64,000 bases of DNA from positions 1,497,389-1,561,388 of the forward strand of contig QEOQ01000253.1 in NCBI GenBank assembly GCA_010279815.1, given 5' to 3'. Below the pieces are notes generated by a model. It was given only the letters and a program-made list of their open reading frames with translations, had not been told where the DNA came from and searched no databases. Both the position numbers and the translations under genes were made by a program. Positions 20,350 to 32,385 of the stretch are shown here, one piece after another. The DNA comes from Brachionus plicatilis (Eukaryota > Rotifera > Eurotatoria > Ploima > Brachionidae). Positions within the stretch are counted from its first letter, which is position 1. Every line of letters starts with the position of its first letter.

Positions 20350-20850
20350 TTTAGTGCTCGCGAAGATTCAAATAAGAGCAACAAAATTTGTTAAATCGCT
20401 TAAGCATTTTTCATAATAGACGATATTTGAAAAGTTGGGATTCAGTGCCCTGAGCAAGAGAAGAGAGAGAGGAAATCTAGTCCAATATTTCAAGATAACT
20501 AGTGGCTTAACTGTGAAGAAATTGGCAAATTCCAAACAAACTTTGCGATTCGATGAGCTGTTCTGGTCCAGGGAGGAGAATAGGCGGAAACCAACCCAGA
20601 ATGGCAAAACAACTAACGAGAATCAACCATCGAGAGCATTTCATACTTAACAAAGTTTTAGACAAATGGAACAGATTGTCTCCTGAAGTAGTCAAAGCCA
20701 GTTTAAAGAACTTGTTTACGAAAATGGTTGACGAAATAAATTCGTCGCTATAGTCAATAGCGAATGAGTCACTCTCTGATAGCTGCTATAGCGATCCCTA
20801 TATGGACCCACCGTAGCTTATTATAATGATTATTATTATTAAAATGATTT
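20350..20850 (+). pseudogene. RT C-terminal fragment with frameshift, plus 3' UTR
   Basis: IQIRATKFVKSLKHFS then, in a shifted frame, LGFSALSKRRERGNLVQYFK, and after another shift near 20560 LTRINHREHFILNKVLDKWN, FTKMVDEINSSL, stop 20751-20753. This is the LEV-RRLRGDL-to-end region seen intact at 11290-11898. The 3' UTR ends CGTAGCTTATTATAATGATTATTATTATTA, the same TAGCTTAT plus TTA tail style. Confidence 0.75.
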
Positions 20851-21160
20851 TTTTAATAATCGTTTCCAGAGTAATTGTCTTTTTAGAAAAGATAATAAAA
20901 AATCATAAAAATTTTTTTTAAATTTTTAAAATTCTGTGTGAATTTCGAGTAAAATTAAATAGAAAAAAAAAATTCTAAAAATATTAAAAGTAATTTTTAT
21001 TCTAAATTTTTATTCACCGGGTAAGCACTTAATTTCTTCAAAATTAGTTTTTAATTTAAAAAAATGTAATTTTTAATAACTAAAATAACTTCGTAATTTA
21101 CTATTTAATATTTACACAACTAAAATTTCACTTTGCTTCGTTGATATGTTAACTGCTCAC
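20851..21160. other. AT-rich spacer; probable 3' UTR of the bZIP gene
   Basis: No ORF. The segment just below 21161 is the expected 3' UTR of the bZIP gene, but no single AATAAA stands out. Confidence 0.35.
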
Positions 21161-24100
21161 TTATCTGCTGGCTGACATAAGCATTTGATAAACCTTCTGC
21201 AAGCTCTGACTATCATGACAATTCTTGTCTGGCAAATTAAGCATTATTTGATTACTTGTTTGATTCGGAACGTTCAAAATAATTGGAATCGATTGAGACT
21301 GGCCATTCGACGACTTGTAGAGTTTTTTTAACTCTGAGTTCTCTTTCTAGGCAAAAAATTTTAAAATAATGAAAATTTTCTTTCTAACTTTTACAGTCAA
21401 ATCTTCATTTTTCGATTCTAGAATGCGAATTTTTTCCTCCAAAAAATCTATGTACTTTCTTTTGCGTTCTCTGCACCGCCTGGCTGCTTCACGGTTACTA
21501 ATTCGTATTTGATTCTTGCGTTCCTCAGTATTCATCTCAATTGATCTTCTTCTGAATCAAAATTTAGAATTCAAGGCTTTAGAGTAAAATCTTTTATCCA
21601 ACTTTTTAGCTTTTTTTTCATCAGTCTGATCGCTTGACGAAACTATATCATCAAAAGAAGATGAAGAGTTTGAATAAATCGACTCGGCTTTAGCTTCAAA
21701 TTAAAGTGGATTAAATAATTTAAGATGGTGCAAAATTCCAAATTACCATAGGAAATCGAATTTTCTTGCTCATCAGCAAAATTTTCTTTAAACCAAAGTC
21801 AGAAATTAAATTTTTTCAAACAAGATAATTGAAAACTAATTACCATTTTTTAAACGCTTAGGGGTCGCTTCTAGAAACGAATTATTTAGACTTAATGAAT
21901 CTTTTTTAGCGTCTTTCGAGTCACAAACCTTTTAATTTATAAATATTATCTAGATTCCATTTTTCAATTTTTTAGCTTAAATTACTAATTAAAACTACAT
22001 GATACAATTTTAGAAAATTATTTTCAAAGTTGATTTATTTATTAAAATAAAAGTATGTTGAAACAAGTTAAATTAGAACATTTTTTTTTCCTTTAATTTT
22101 TGGTCGAACATTTGCTAAAGAAATTTTTTTAAATTCTTAATAAATAAAAAATCGAATTTGTGATATAATTTATTTCCAAAATCTTACTAACTCAATAACA
22201 AGTCATGATAATTCAAGGCTTAGAGTAAAATTTAATATGATAATTTTTTGTTGATTATCAAAATTCATTCATTGACAGAAATTATTTTTATCACACAGAA
22301 AAAAATTTCATTTTTTCAATTATCTTTCATTTTTGAACTTTCCTATTATTAAATTAATGTAATCTTAATCAGGGAATAAATTCTGTTTGAAATAAATATT
22401 TTTTGATTTCTTTTAAAATACAGACCGGAATCCACTGCTCGGTTTAATTTAATAAGATTTTTCACAAATATATATATATATAAAATTTTACAACATTTTG
22501 ATTAAAAAATTTGCCGAAAATATGGAAATCTTTATTAAAATTTTAAAATTTTCACTGAAAAAAATTCACTTAAAATCGTTAAAATTAATAGACTGAAAAA
22601 ATTCTTAATCTTTTGATTTTAAAGCTTAATTTTAGTCAATAAGTTTAATATAGTGTTATATTTTATAATTGGAATATTTTTAATGATAATTTATGAATTA
22701 TAAGGATTGTGAAGTTCATTTCAATTCGATCGTTTCAATTCATGAAAATTTGAATAACTTTTTTACTATAAAGAATAATTTAGTTCTGTAAATTTACAAA
22801 TTTGCTTATTATTAAGCATTTTATAGAACTAATTATTTCTTTTAGTAAAAAAGTTATTCAAGATTTTCTGAATTGAAAAGATCGAATTGAAACAAACTTT
22901 TTAACCCCTAAATTAAAGAACTATTTTAATAAATAAATTATTTTAAAAATTTTAAAATTGTATTTAATAATGACTTATATCTTATCTTGTTTAAAAAATG
23001 GTTAAAAATCATATTCTTTGTTGAAAGCTTATAAGCTCGTAAGAAATGTATATGATTTAATTATAATTTATTTTGATAATAAATTTAAAAAAAAAAAGAT
23101 ATCGAAAGAGACACCAAAAAGTTGAACATTTTATCTTTTTCTTTTTTAATTTAAACTTACTTTATATTATTAAGTAAAATAAAATTAAACATTTATTAAA
23201 GACATCATTTTCAAAAGAATCTTTAATATTTCTAATTTTTTTAAGAAAAAATTTAAACAGCCTATAGATTTATCTGCAAAAAGTCGGTAAAAAGGTTTTT
23301 TTAATTTTTAAAATTAAAATGTTTTGTTTGTGAAGAGATTATTTTACAGACTGTTTTCAATTTTTAATAGTTAATTTTTAATTTTTGTTATAATTTTAGA
23401 TAAAACTATGATAATTAGGTTACAGCAAAAAAATAATTAGAATAATTTGAAAATAACAATTTTTTATATGATTATTAAAAATTTTTTAAATTTTTTATTC
23501 TGATAAGAATAAGGCAAAATTTCAAATTTGATGGGAAGAGTTTGAGATTTTTTCTAGTTGATTACAAATGGCCAACGTTCGGATTTATTCTTATCAGAAA
23601 TTAAGCTTCTTTTAGAAAAATTTTAAAAAAATCTTACTAAAATAATTTTGCTAATAGCTCTTTTTTTTTTTAATTATTGAGTTATTTTATTTTTAAAACC
23701 TTTTGGATTTTTTTTAAATCGAAGAATGTTTTTTTAATTTTAGAATTAATCAAGTTTTTTAAATGTAGAAACAGAAATTAGCATTTATTCTAGCAAAAAG
23801 CGAAAAAGAATTGCGTTTAAATTAAATTAAATTACTCTTCAGCATCAGCCCTCATTTTAATTTTCGAATTGAAAATTTTAATTATTTAAATAAATTTTAA
23901 AACACTTTTTGTAAGTATCTTGTGATTTTTAAGATTATTTTTTTATCAATGATAATCTTAATAGCATCCTGAAAATTATTTCTAGTAAAAATATCAAATG
24001 TTCATCATTGAAAAACAAAATTTTGCCAAAATTGACTAGCTACAGTTGATTGATCACAAAAATTACCTCAAAATACTTGGGACTAACAAGTTGAGTTGTG

Positions 24101-24757
24101 TTTTCAACCTTTTTTGGTTTGAACAATTCGCTCAGAACTTGACTCACTGGTTCCAAATTACTTTCTGTGCATTTAAAATAATTATTTTCTAATTTATGTT
24201 CGGCATGCTTTAAGGACCTGAATTTAAAAATTAGAATAAACTTTATTTGAAAAGATGAAACTCTACTCTTGACGTTCCAGCTCAACTTGAGAGATAGTTC
24301 TGAAAAGAATGCTCTTTTTAGGGGCTTTGTTATCCGAACCAATGCTAGCTGCACTTACTACAGGATCTATTTTCGGCAATGAGACAAATGGTTCGGCAGC
24401 TTGCTCTTGGTTGTCCAGTGCAATCGTAGCTTTCTGTTTAGAATATAAAAATTAAAAAATTTTTTTGGAGAAATTTTTTTTTACTCGAAATGATTCCTCG
24501 AATTGGTTTTCATGTGTAAAACTGCTCACTTGCGGCGTGTCCAAGATACTCAGCTTTTCTCCTGTGCCAAACGTGATGCTATTTGAGCCTTTTCGAACAT
24601 TTGATTCCATTAATATTGTTTAGCGAGTTGAAAATTTTCAAAAATAGTACCGCGTGCAAATTACTAGCTTGTTTAGAACCATTTAAAGAAGGTGAGATGA
24701 AAATTGAACCGTACAGAGGAGGCACAATGTTAAAGTAGAGCAAATTGTTCAATAATC
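21161..24757 (-). CDS. bZIP transcription factor, CREB/ATF-like, nine exons, 5' end missing
   Basis: Exons 24757-24665, 24588-24485, 24433-24267, 24217-24067, 21928-21844, 21785-21747, 21693-21603, 21551-21395 and 21346-21161 keep one frame through GT-AG introns and end at TAA 21161-21163, giving at least 354 residues. Exon 7 has a weak donor (GTTGGA) but phase demands it. The basic region NREAARRCRERKRKY matches N-x7-C/S-R; the zipper continues LEEKIRILESKNEDL and, across the last intron, TKENSELKKL. It is closest to CREB/ATF-1 (NREAARECRRKKKEYV, then LE) and binds DNA as a dimer in the nucleus. No clear phosphorylation (KID) box. The first exon begins mid-codon after an acceptor, so one or more 5' exons lie upstream and the start codon is unknown; an ATG at 24610 falls inside a likely intron (GTAATT donor at 24664). 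The 2.1-kb fourth intron holds a MITE. Confidence 0.8.
22713..22898. mobile_element. 186-bp MITE in the bZIP intron
   Basis: Arms of about 80 bp, AGTTCATTTCAATTCGATCG... against ...GATCGAATTGAAACAAACT, roughly 85-90% complementary, with a short loop. No coding capacity. Confidence 0.75.
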
Positions 24758-27700
24758 CTGAAAAAAAAATTGTGATTAGCTTGGGGCGACACAAAAAGGC
24801 GTTTGATTTAATTATAACTTAAAAAAAATTTGAAAGAAATCTCATCTAGTTGCTTGCAAGCATAATTTGAAATTTGTTTTTTTTTAATGAGGAATCAGAA
24901 ACTTTATAATTGCAATATAACAAAAAAATAAATTTGTGTATTCAATTTGTCTTTTGAACAAATTACCTTTGAGCAAAAACGGGTGGCGTTTTTTTTTTTA
25001 AGAAAAGAATAACTTGACAAAAAAAAATTTAAATTGAAAAACAAACATCCATGACTAAACTAATACTCAAATTTTCTCCAAATTACGCAGTTAAAACTTG
25101 AGTAAATTTAGTAGAAAAAAATAAAGTCTAGTCTTGGGTTTGATTACGCAAATGATTCATGTTTTTAACCTTAGAAAATTTATTCTTATTTTTGAATGTA
25201 TTTTTTGGTAAAAAAAAAGGTATTTGAACATGTTTGCTTTTTTGATATTTTAATTTTATCGACATAATTGTTTAGATAAACATAATATCAAAAAAATCCA
25301 AGTCAAAGTTAACCATGCTTAGGATGGTGTTGATGCCAAACCGAAATGTTCAGAATGTGTTTTCACCTAAGTTTTAACAATAACCATGGAGATCTAGAAA
25401 ATTAAGCTTAATTACCCTGAGTTGTTGATAATTACTTAAAATGCTTGAATTTAAGTTTTTTTATTTTGGGACGCGTTGATAAAAGCCTTTGAAAAATTTG
25501 ATTCAATTTAGCAAAAAATGACTAAATATTATTCAAAAATCGTCAATTACTGATAAGTTGTACAATTCAAGATTTATCACGTGATAAACTTAAGCCCAAT
25601 TAAACGTATTTGCTTGAAAAGATTAAAAATTTTATTTTGAATTGTTACTTGTTATCTTAAATGAATTGAATATTTTAATTTAATATCTAATTTATTTAAT
25701 AAATCAAAGGCTTTACTTCGAACTTTGATTAAAATTAGACATATGACTTAATAGAGAAAAATTTTCTTTAGAAAATGTTTAATATACTCTGAGCATCTTA
25801 TTGAAATTTTTTACACTAAAGTCTTTGATGAAAAATCATTAAAAAAAATTTAATTTCATATTAATTTCTCAATAACGTGTTTTGTTCAAAGCTAATATTT
25901 GAAACCCTTCAAGCCAAAATACTAAAAAATTTAGACTAATTTTTCGGTAAGGTATAAAAGTGAAAAAAAAAAATTCAATTAAAATATTAACTCATCTATT
26001 GGCCTAACTAGTTACACTTTTAAAAAAAATATTTTTATTATTTTAGATTTGCTTTGTGTTTTAAATCTTTTTTAAATAAAGCTTGTGTACTTTAGTTAGA
26101 ATAAACTAATAATTAAAATAAATGCATCATTAAATAAACATATTTTGATCAAAACTTTGCTAATGAAATTATTTTAAATTAACTGATGTCATAGAAACAC
26201 TTTTTGAATTTTAAATTGATAAAATTGTTTTTATAAAAATATTTATAGTTAAGATTTTAATTATTTTCCGGTTTTCGAAGATTTTTTTTAAAAAAACATT
26301 TATCAATTATAAAATTGGGGGAAAATTTAAAAATTAAAAAAATGCTTGAATTCGTTAAATTCATTTAGCTTACAATGTTAACCTAAATATTTTTATTTTG
26401 AAATAAATGATTAACGTCAATTTTTAGAAATAAAATGATTATAAACTTCCTCTATATGCTGAAATGTCGGAGAGTGTATGGAAGTGGTTAAAATCCTACT
26501 TGCTTCCTCAGGAATTATTTTATTTAGGCTCTTGCTGACAAAACTATGATACATTTGCGCTCATAAACTGAGTATGAAAAATTTTAATAAAAAAATTCAG
26601 TATGCTACACGTTAGTTTTTTCAATTGAATTTCATTAAGTTTAAAGCTTTTTTTGTCATTCAAGCAGATTTAAAGGAATTCAATTTTTTACAACAAGAAA
26701 TCCGGAATAAAATATGTAAGAATTTCTGAATAGAAAACTCGAAAAAAAAACTCGGATATTTGAGCTCAAAATTAAGAATTGATAAATTAGGCCTCGGAAT
26801 AAGATTTTACCAAATGCGAAATTAAAATTTGAGCTAAAAATTTTAAAATAAAATAAACGTAATAAATCTTTATCTTTTCTGTGAATACTTGCACCTTTTA
26901 ATCATTGAAAAACTCGAAAAGTATACCTATCTGTTTTTTGCAAACTATTTTTAATAAATTAATTTCAATTTGAATATTATTTTTGAGACTAGCTTTAGAA
27001 AATATATAAGTCAAATCTAGTAATAAGTTTATGCTAAGAATGTGGCATATTATTTATTTAAGAATGATGAATTTATTATTTTAACAGTATGTAATTCTTC
27101 AGTTCAAATTTTTAAAACAATTTTTCTCTAACAGAGAATTTTCCAGTCAAAACATTCTAAGCTAGATTTTTATTTCTACATAATAAATCATCTAAATATT
27201 AGGAATTTATTTTTTCAAGCTTAATAAAAAGGTTTATCAAACAGGTAAAAATGTTTGAGTAAGCAAAGCTTTGGTATTATTATTTCTATACCTATTTATG
27301 TTCATAAAACCCCTAAATTCTTAAAAATTTAGTATTCCTTTATAGATCTAGAACAATTATAATAAAAGCAAATTCAATGGTTAAAAATATTTACAAATTT
27401 TTAAATAATAATTAATTTTTTTCTCAATGGGAGTATTAGCTTTAAATTTTTTTTTCGATAAGACTAAAATTATACCCAATATTAATTTGTAAATTTTTAT
27501 TCTGTTTGAGTTTTATTATTCATTTTTACATTAAAAACAATTAAGTTTAGATTTTTTTTTTAAAACGTTGCCAAAATTAGACCTATCTATAAGAGGACTT
27601 AAATTTTTTAATTTTTTTTTATATCATTTTTAACCAAATATCAATTATCAGTATTTTTTTAAAATAAAAAATCACCTATTTAAAGGTAATCTGAACTTTA

Positions 27701-28240
27701 ATAAATTTCTATTTATAAAAGAAAAATCTTTTTTCAAAAAACATTATTTGGTTTTAAATATTTGACAAAAAAAAATAATTTAATGATTTAATAAAGATAA
27801 TTTCTGATTATTAAAAAATTTTTTTTTCTAGTACTTATTAAAATACTGATCCCCAAGTTTCGGAAATTCCCTGATCCCTCCTTTTTTATAAAGCAAAAAT
27901 TTTCGTAAAGTTTATTTAGTTTGGAGTTTTCTGCACTTATTGAAAATTAAATTATTTCTTTTTAAATATTTTTTTTTTAATAATTGAATTTTTTTAGAAA
28001 CCTGACCTACTGGCTACATGTGACGTAGATAACGAAAAAGAGATAAAACATAGCAAAAATAAAATTAGAAAATTTCGTCTAAATTTATCTTGATTAAATT
28101 TTTCCTAATCAAAATATTTAAGACTTTGACTCTATTTTTTTCAATTAATAAAACTATAAATTTTAAATATGCTTCCTGGACATAAAATAAGAACATTTTT
28201 AGAAAGCTCGTAAAACTTTTTACAATAATAATAGTGGTTA
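24758..28240. other. AT-rich intergenic DNA upstream of the bZIP gene
   Basis: No intact ORF, tRNA or rRNA recognised. It should contain the missing 5' exon(s) and promoter of the bZIP gene; a short ATG frame at about 25165 (MNHLRNQTQD) has no donor after it and was not accepted. Confidence 0.4.
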
Positions 28241-28247
28241 GTTGGGG

Positions 28248-28528
28248 CAGAATTGTTTAAAAGTCTCAAAAAAAAGTCATCACGGACTTTTTTTTTTAAA
28301 TTTGCTAGATCAGGCTTCATATCAAAAAATTTATATACTCTTGGGTTGCCTAATGCAATAGATTTGCCATATATCAGAATTTTCTTGCAATTTTAGCATA
28401 AATGTCTTCACAATTCTTCTTCAGTATTAAAAATTTTAAAGCCTGTACTTAAACTTTTTTTTGGAAAAAAAAATTTCATATACCGGACTTGGACTTGCCT
28501 TGAGACTTGTGACTATTAAACAACTCTG
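28248..28528. mobile_element. MITE, CAGAGTTG family, copy 1
   Basis: 281 bp, beginning CAGAATTGTTTAAAAGTC and ending with the complement of CAGAGTTGTTTAATAGTC. Flanked by GTTGGGG on both sides (28241-28247, 28529-28535). The interior (TTTGCTAGATCAGGCTTCAT, then TATATACTCTTGGGTTGCC) matches the copy at 29586-29865 nearly base for base. The AAGTCC/GGACTT words make the ends strongly self-complementary. TIR beginning CAGAG is hAT-like, but hAT duplications are 8 bp. Confidence 0.85.
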
Positions 28529-29197
28529 GTTGGGGGTCGGTAGGAAGTTTGGATTTAAAAAGCAATCATCAAAAAAAATAAAAATTTTGAAATTAAACAA
28601 AATTAATTTTCAAAAAGTACAGAATGTATTTTATTAATTTTCTAATTCATTAATATATACTTAAATTTATTAAAGGGCTGAAAACTTTTGTATATTAAAT
28701 TCAATTTAAGATCTAAAGATCAAAACGTGTTCTGGTAGTTAAGTATCCATAAAACTTGTGTTAAAAAATTCATTTTGACTCAAGGGGAGAAATTCGAGTA
28801 AATTATCAATTTAAAATTTAAATCAAAATTTATACAAATTGTATACAATTGAATATTATTTTTTGGAATTTAAATAAAGAATGAACTAAAAAATGTTCCT
28901 TAAAAAATTTCATAACAGAGTTTTTAGTCTTGGTATTTAAAAGGGTTATCCTAAGAATTTTTTTGAGTGAGTCAAATTGAGCGGTACTCGACGGTTTTGG
29001 GAGTAATTGAGTGTGCTGATTACGAATATGGAATTTGTTTTGGGATTTAACGCGGGCGTATTACTCAAATTTAGGTGTTTTTGGTGGGTTTTTTGACGTA
29101 AGATTCAGTTGGTTTAGTTGATTTTTAATTAGAGATTTGGAAAGATTAAATAATTAGGAGTTGGAAATGGTGCCGGTTGGTTCACACGTCCAGCAGC
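28529..29197. other. Intergenic DNA
   Basis: No supported gene. Around 28980-29120 the sequence is less AT-rich (ACGGTTTTGGGAGTAATTGA, TAACGCGGGCGTATTACTC) for unknown reasons. Confidence 0.4.
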
Positions 29198-29384
29198 CTA
29201 GGGCTGTGGGCATGGATGATAAAATTGACCAAAATTTTGGATGTGGCACTTGAAATAAGGCGTTTCAACATCATTTTTCCGTTCTCTCTGAACAAATAGG
29301 AGGCCAAGCATTTTTTGCCGTTCCATCCAGTCATAAAGGCAACTACCATTACAATTTGCTGTCCCATCAAGACAAAATGACGCA
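29198..29384 (-). CDS. Terminal exon of a probable small cysteine-rich protein
   Basis: After a good acceptor (ATTTTTCAG, 29385-29393) the minus strand reads ASFCLDGTANCNGSCLYDW, MERQKMLGLLFVQRERKND and PYFKCHIQ...HPCPQP to a TAG at 29198-29200: six cysteines in about 62 residues, probably disulfide-bonded and secreted. A second frame of the same strand is also open (29182-29550) but reads across the acceptor and is less protein-like. Upstream exons are not resolved; a MITE (29586-29865) lies in the presumed intron. A hydrophobic start near 29915 (MFYLISG) is a weak candidate first exon. Function unknown. Confidence 0.4.
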
Positions 29385-29585
29385 CTGAAAAATTTAACGA
29401 AACATTTAAACGATACAGATAAAAATGAGATTTAAAGCTGAAGTTCATTTTACTCAAATGAAAATTCCATGCTAAAAAATACTTTGACCGATTTGAGGCA
29501 TACAAGTGTTTCAATGTACAAGATATACTACTCAAAAAATTGTACTTCATTCGAAAACAAATATTTCAGTAATGATAAAAATGAC

Positions 29586-29865
29586 CAGAGTTGTTTAAAA
29601 GTCCAAAAAAAAAAGTCTAAGTCCAGAATTTTTTTTTTTAATTTGCTAGATCAGGCTTCATATCAAAAAATTTATATACTCTTGGGTTGTCTAATCCAAT
29701 AGATTTGCCATATATCGGAATTTTGTTGCAATTTTAGCATAAATTTCTTCTTCAGTATTCAAAATTTTAAAGCCTGGACTTGGACTTTTGAAAAAAAAGA
29801 AAAAAAGTCCGGACTTGGACTTTTTTTGGACTTGATTTGAGACTTGTGACTTTTAAATATTCTAG
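29586..29865. mobile_element. MITE, CAGAGTTG family, copy 2
   Basis: 280 bp, starting CAGAGTTGTTTAAAAGTCC; the right end is degenerate (TTTTAAATATTCTAG). AAATGAC precedes the left end (29579-29585) and follows the right end (29866-29872), a 7-bp duplication. The interior matches copy 1. Confidence 0.85.
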
Positions 29866-29872
29866 AAATGAC

Positions 29873-30855
29873 AAAAGAAGATCACGTACATGCTGACCGG
29901 AAATCAAATAAAACATACTCGGTACTGAGAGAACCGACAAGAAGAAGGTTAAAAAACCAAAAAAAAATTGATTTTGTAATTTGTCTTTACATATTTATAT
30001 CTTGATTAAATTTATTTCTTATACCGATTTTATTAGAAAAAATTATTAGTTATTTTAAATTTATTTTATTCTATTAAATAAAATAAGTCAATTGTTTTGT
30101 TAAAATTTTTTATGGATAAAATAAAGACGGATAATGAAAACATACCATTCTAGGCGGTGTTTTTCGTTCTTTTTGTAATTAAATTAAACTTTTTTAAATA
30201 TTAATTTAATATTTTCGAAATTTTTTGGAACAAATTGACCAAGCCATTTGTGGCAACTCAAAGAGAACTCAAAATTATTTAATTATTAAAACAAATAAAA
30301 ATGCATTAACTTAATCAATCTTTGAAAAATACTTTTCAATATACTTGTGACTGTATGATCATTAAATTTTGATCATAAACTTCAATTTACCAAAAATTAT
30401 AAAAATCTTTTGCAAAAAGTGCTAAATTAAGATATTTAAAATAATATGCAATTTTTATCACAGAATTTTCTTAATTGATACTTCAATTTCAAAAATCAAT
30501 CTGGATTTAATAGAAAATTTTATTTTCATTTGATTGAATACGACAAGAGACAAATTGAAACGAATGTGAAAATAAGATATTTAGTTGTAGATAAAATAAT
30601 TATTTTAAATAACAGAAAGATATTATTTGAATGTTCAAATGAATGATTACTTTTGAAAAGCAAAAAGACAAATATTATGTCGATAGAGATAAAAAGTTAA
30701 AAAATTAAGCATGATTTTTTTCATCTTTAATATAGAATTTTTTTTTAAATAAATTTTATTAAATTAATATTTAAAAATAAAACGAAACATAAATGAAAAT
30801 GCAAATAGTTTAGTGATTATATTTTTAATTATTTTTTTTAAACTTTCTATTAAAG
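29873..30855. other. Spacer; may hide upstream exons of the NOL11-like gene
   Basis: On the plus strand EYDKRQIETNVKIRYLVVDK (about 30537-30596) is open and protein-like and follows an acceptor-like AG, but no donor fits cleanly. Otherwise AT-rich without features. Confidence 0.35.
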
Positions 30856-31861
30856 GCTGAAGAATTAAAGTCCGCATGTACCAAAGTAGTTGAAACTAGA
30901 AATACAAGTTGTCTTTATAAATTTAGAGAACATGTCGAAAAATGCGTTCAAGAGAAAAAAATAGAATATCGAGACTTGATTATTGAATGTGTTCTTAAAT
31001 TGTCCGGACTCATTCCTTCTAAGTAATAATCAGAAGAATAAATTACTTTTAAAACTTTTTATTTTAATATAAAATCTATTTTTAAAGACTTCTAGGACAA
31101 CTTTTGTCCAAGGCTATCTACTTAAAAGATTCAGAATTATGCTTTATATTGATTGAGAATTTTCAATTGATCGATGAGGTACATGCTGTAGATTTTATTA
31201 AATTTTTGCTTAGGTAAATTGGAAAATTTTTATTAAATAAATTAAATAATTTAAATTTTAGTGGAATTGAATTCAAAGAAGATGAATTTTCTAAGTTACC
31301 TTTGGACATAGAGCATAAATTGTATATTTTTTAAATTTTTAAATTTTTTCTAAATTTATTCAAAGGGATATCTTGTTTGAAAAAAAATTTGATTATCACT
31401 TACTTTCCGCAGAGTTGAAACGTCTGTCTTCAAACGAATTTATTGTAAGAATTTTCTTAGAAAATTTAAAATTTTTTAATATTTTTTTCAAAAAGTTATG
31501 TTTACAATATTTACAAAATAATGTAAAAAAAGCTTTCCAAGAAAACTTACAAAATAACCAAGAGTCGAATGAAATAGAAAAAATGGAAACAAATCAGAAA
31601 ACAATTAGTCCGAATATATTACAGATCACGGATTTGTTTAGTTGCTTTGTGGACGCTCATTTTACTCATATTACTCTATCAAGCAAATCTCAGGAAATAA
31701 TAGCCGATGTTCTTCAATTAATCGAAAATCAGCTCGATATTTTTTTCGACTTGATCAGCATCGATTCATTGATTAAGGAAATTAAACAAAATAAAGATTT
31801 TCAAATCAAAAATACCAATCACATTAGTGACTATTTCATTGAAGTACTCAAAATAGAATAA
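30856..31861 (+). CDS. NOL11-like nucleolar protein, 3' part of gene
   Basis: Exons 30856-31022, 31088-31213, 31262-31321 and 31366-31861 join in phase; an optional 51-nt intron (31445-31495, GTAAGA...AAAAAG) keeps frame either way. The product is all-helical, Leu-rich, without signal peptide or membrane segment, and ends LLxDAHFT-like: CFVDAHFTHITLSSKSQEII ... SDYFIEVLKIE. That ending resembles the C-terminus of NOL11, a t-UTP/UTP-A subunit of the small-subunit processome needed for rRNA transcription and early pre-rRNA processing. The N-terminal propeller half is not found, so upstream exons lie to the left or are lost. Poly(A) signal at 31880. The family call rests on recall of the C-terminal motif and needs a profile search. 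Confidence 0.55.
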
Positions 31862-31879
31862 TTTTTTTTAATTATAAAA

Positions 31880-31885
31880 AATAAA
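31880..31885 (+). terminator. Poly(A) signal AATAAA
   Basis: AATAAA 19 nt after the stop of the NOL11-like gene. Confidence 0.5.
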
Positions 31886-31998
31886 AATTTAAAGAATTTA
31901 AATTTTTTTATCATTTTTTTGTAAAATATTTTTTTAATTAAAATTTAATTGAAAAAGAAATATGTTTATTCATTTTTTTGATTTTAAATATGTAAAAA

Positions 31999-32310
31999 TT
32001 AATAAATATCACACATTTTGGCTACACAATTGTCACGGTATGACTTGTCTGAGTTGACTTCTTTCATACATTTCTTAATACAGTCCTCGATTTTGGAGTA
32101 CAAATCGCTTGGATTCATTTCAACTTCTTTTGTATCAATTTTAATTTCCTTGAAGTTTGCCCAATCTGGTTCGGGTTCATCTACTTGCGGTCCGTCATCG
32201 GATAAGCCGAAAAAGCGTTTGTTCAATTGATTTTCAATCGGATATGTGAATATCGATTGAATAAAAATACAGAAAGCTAAATATAAGATGAAATGTTTCA
32301 TTTTATTCAA
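31999..32310 (-). CDS. Small secreted protein, 103 aa, CX3C...CX4C
   Basis: Single exon. Residues 1-22 (MNKMKHFILYLAFCIFIQSI) form a signal peptide; a second Met at residue 4 could be the real start. A dibasic site NKR-FFGL follows at residues 30-33, as in propeptides cleaved by furin/PC enzymes. An acidic linker (DDGPQVDEPEPDW) leads to a helical C-terminus with IEDCIKKCMKEV and YRDNCVAKMCDIY: two Cys pairs, CX3C and CX4C, as in helical-hairpin disulfide folds. TATAAA lies 70 bp upstream and AATAAA (complement of 31965-31970) just downstream, so this is a complete gene. It converges on the NOL11-like gene with 137 bp between stops. Could be a peptide-hormone precursor or other secreted factor; no homolog recognised. 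Confidence 0.75.
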   Translation of the reverse strand: MNKMKHFILYLAFCIFIQSIFTYPIENQLNKRFFGLSDDGPQVDEPEPDWANFKEIKIDTKEVEMNPSDLYSKIEDCIKKCMKEVNSDKSYRDNCVAKMCDIY

Positions 32311-32379
32311 AATAAAAATATGAAAAATACTTAAAAATTATCAAAGGTTGATTTTCGCCCACAATTAAAAAAAAAACAT

Positions 32380-32385
32380 TTTATA
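32380..32385 (-). promoter_or_regulatory. TATA box of the small secreted protein gene
   Basis: GTATAAAAT on the minus strand, 70 bp before the ATG. Confidence 0.5.

Noticed and set aside
24608..24610. ATG as start codon of the bZIP protein
   Set aside because: It keeps frame, but a strong acceptor (AAAAG at 24589) joins the exon at 24757-24665 in phase, so this ATG is probably intronic.
24579..24794. Separate 71-aa gene on the minus strand
   Set aside because: Its first half is an exon of the bZIP gene (24757-24665) and the rest reads through the intron after the GTAATT donor.
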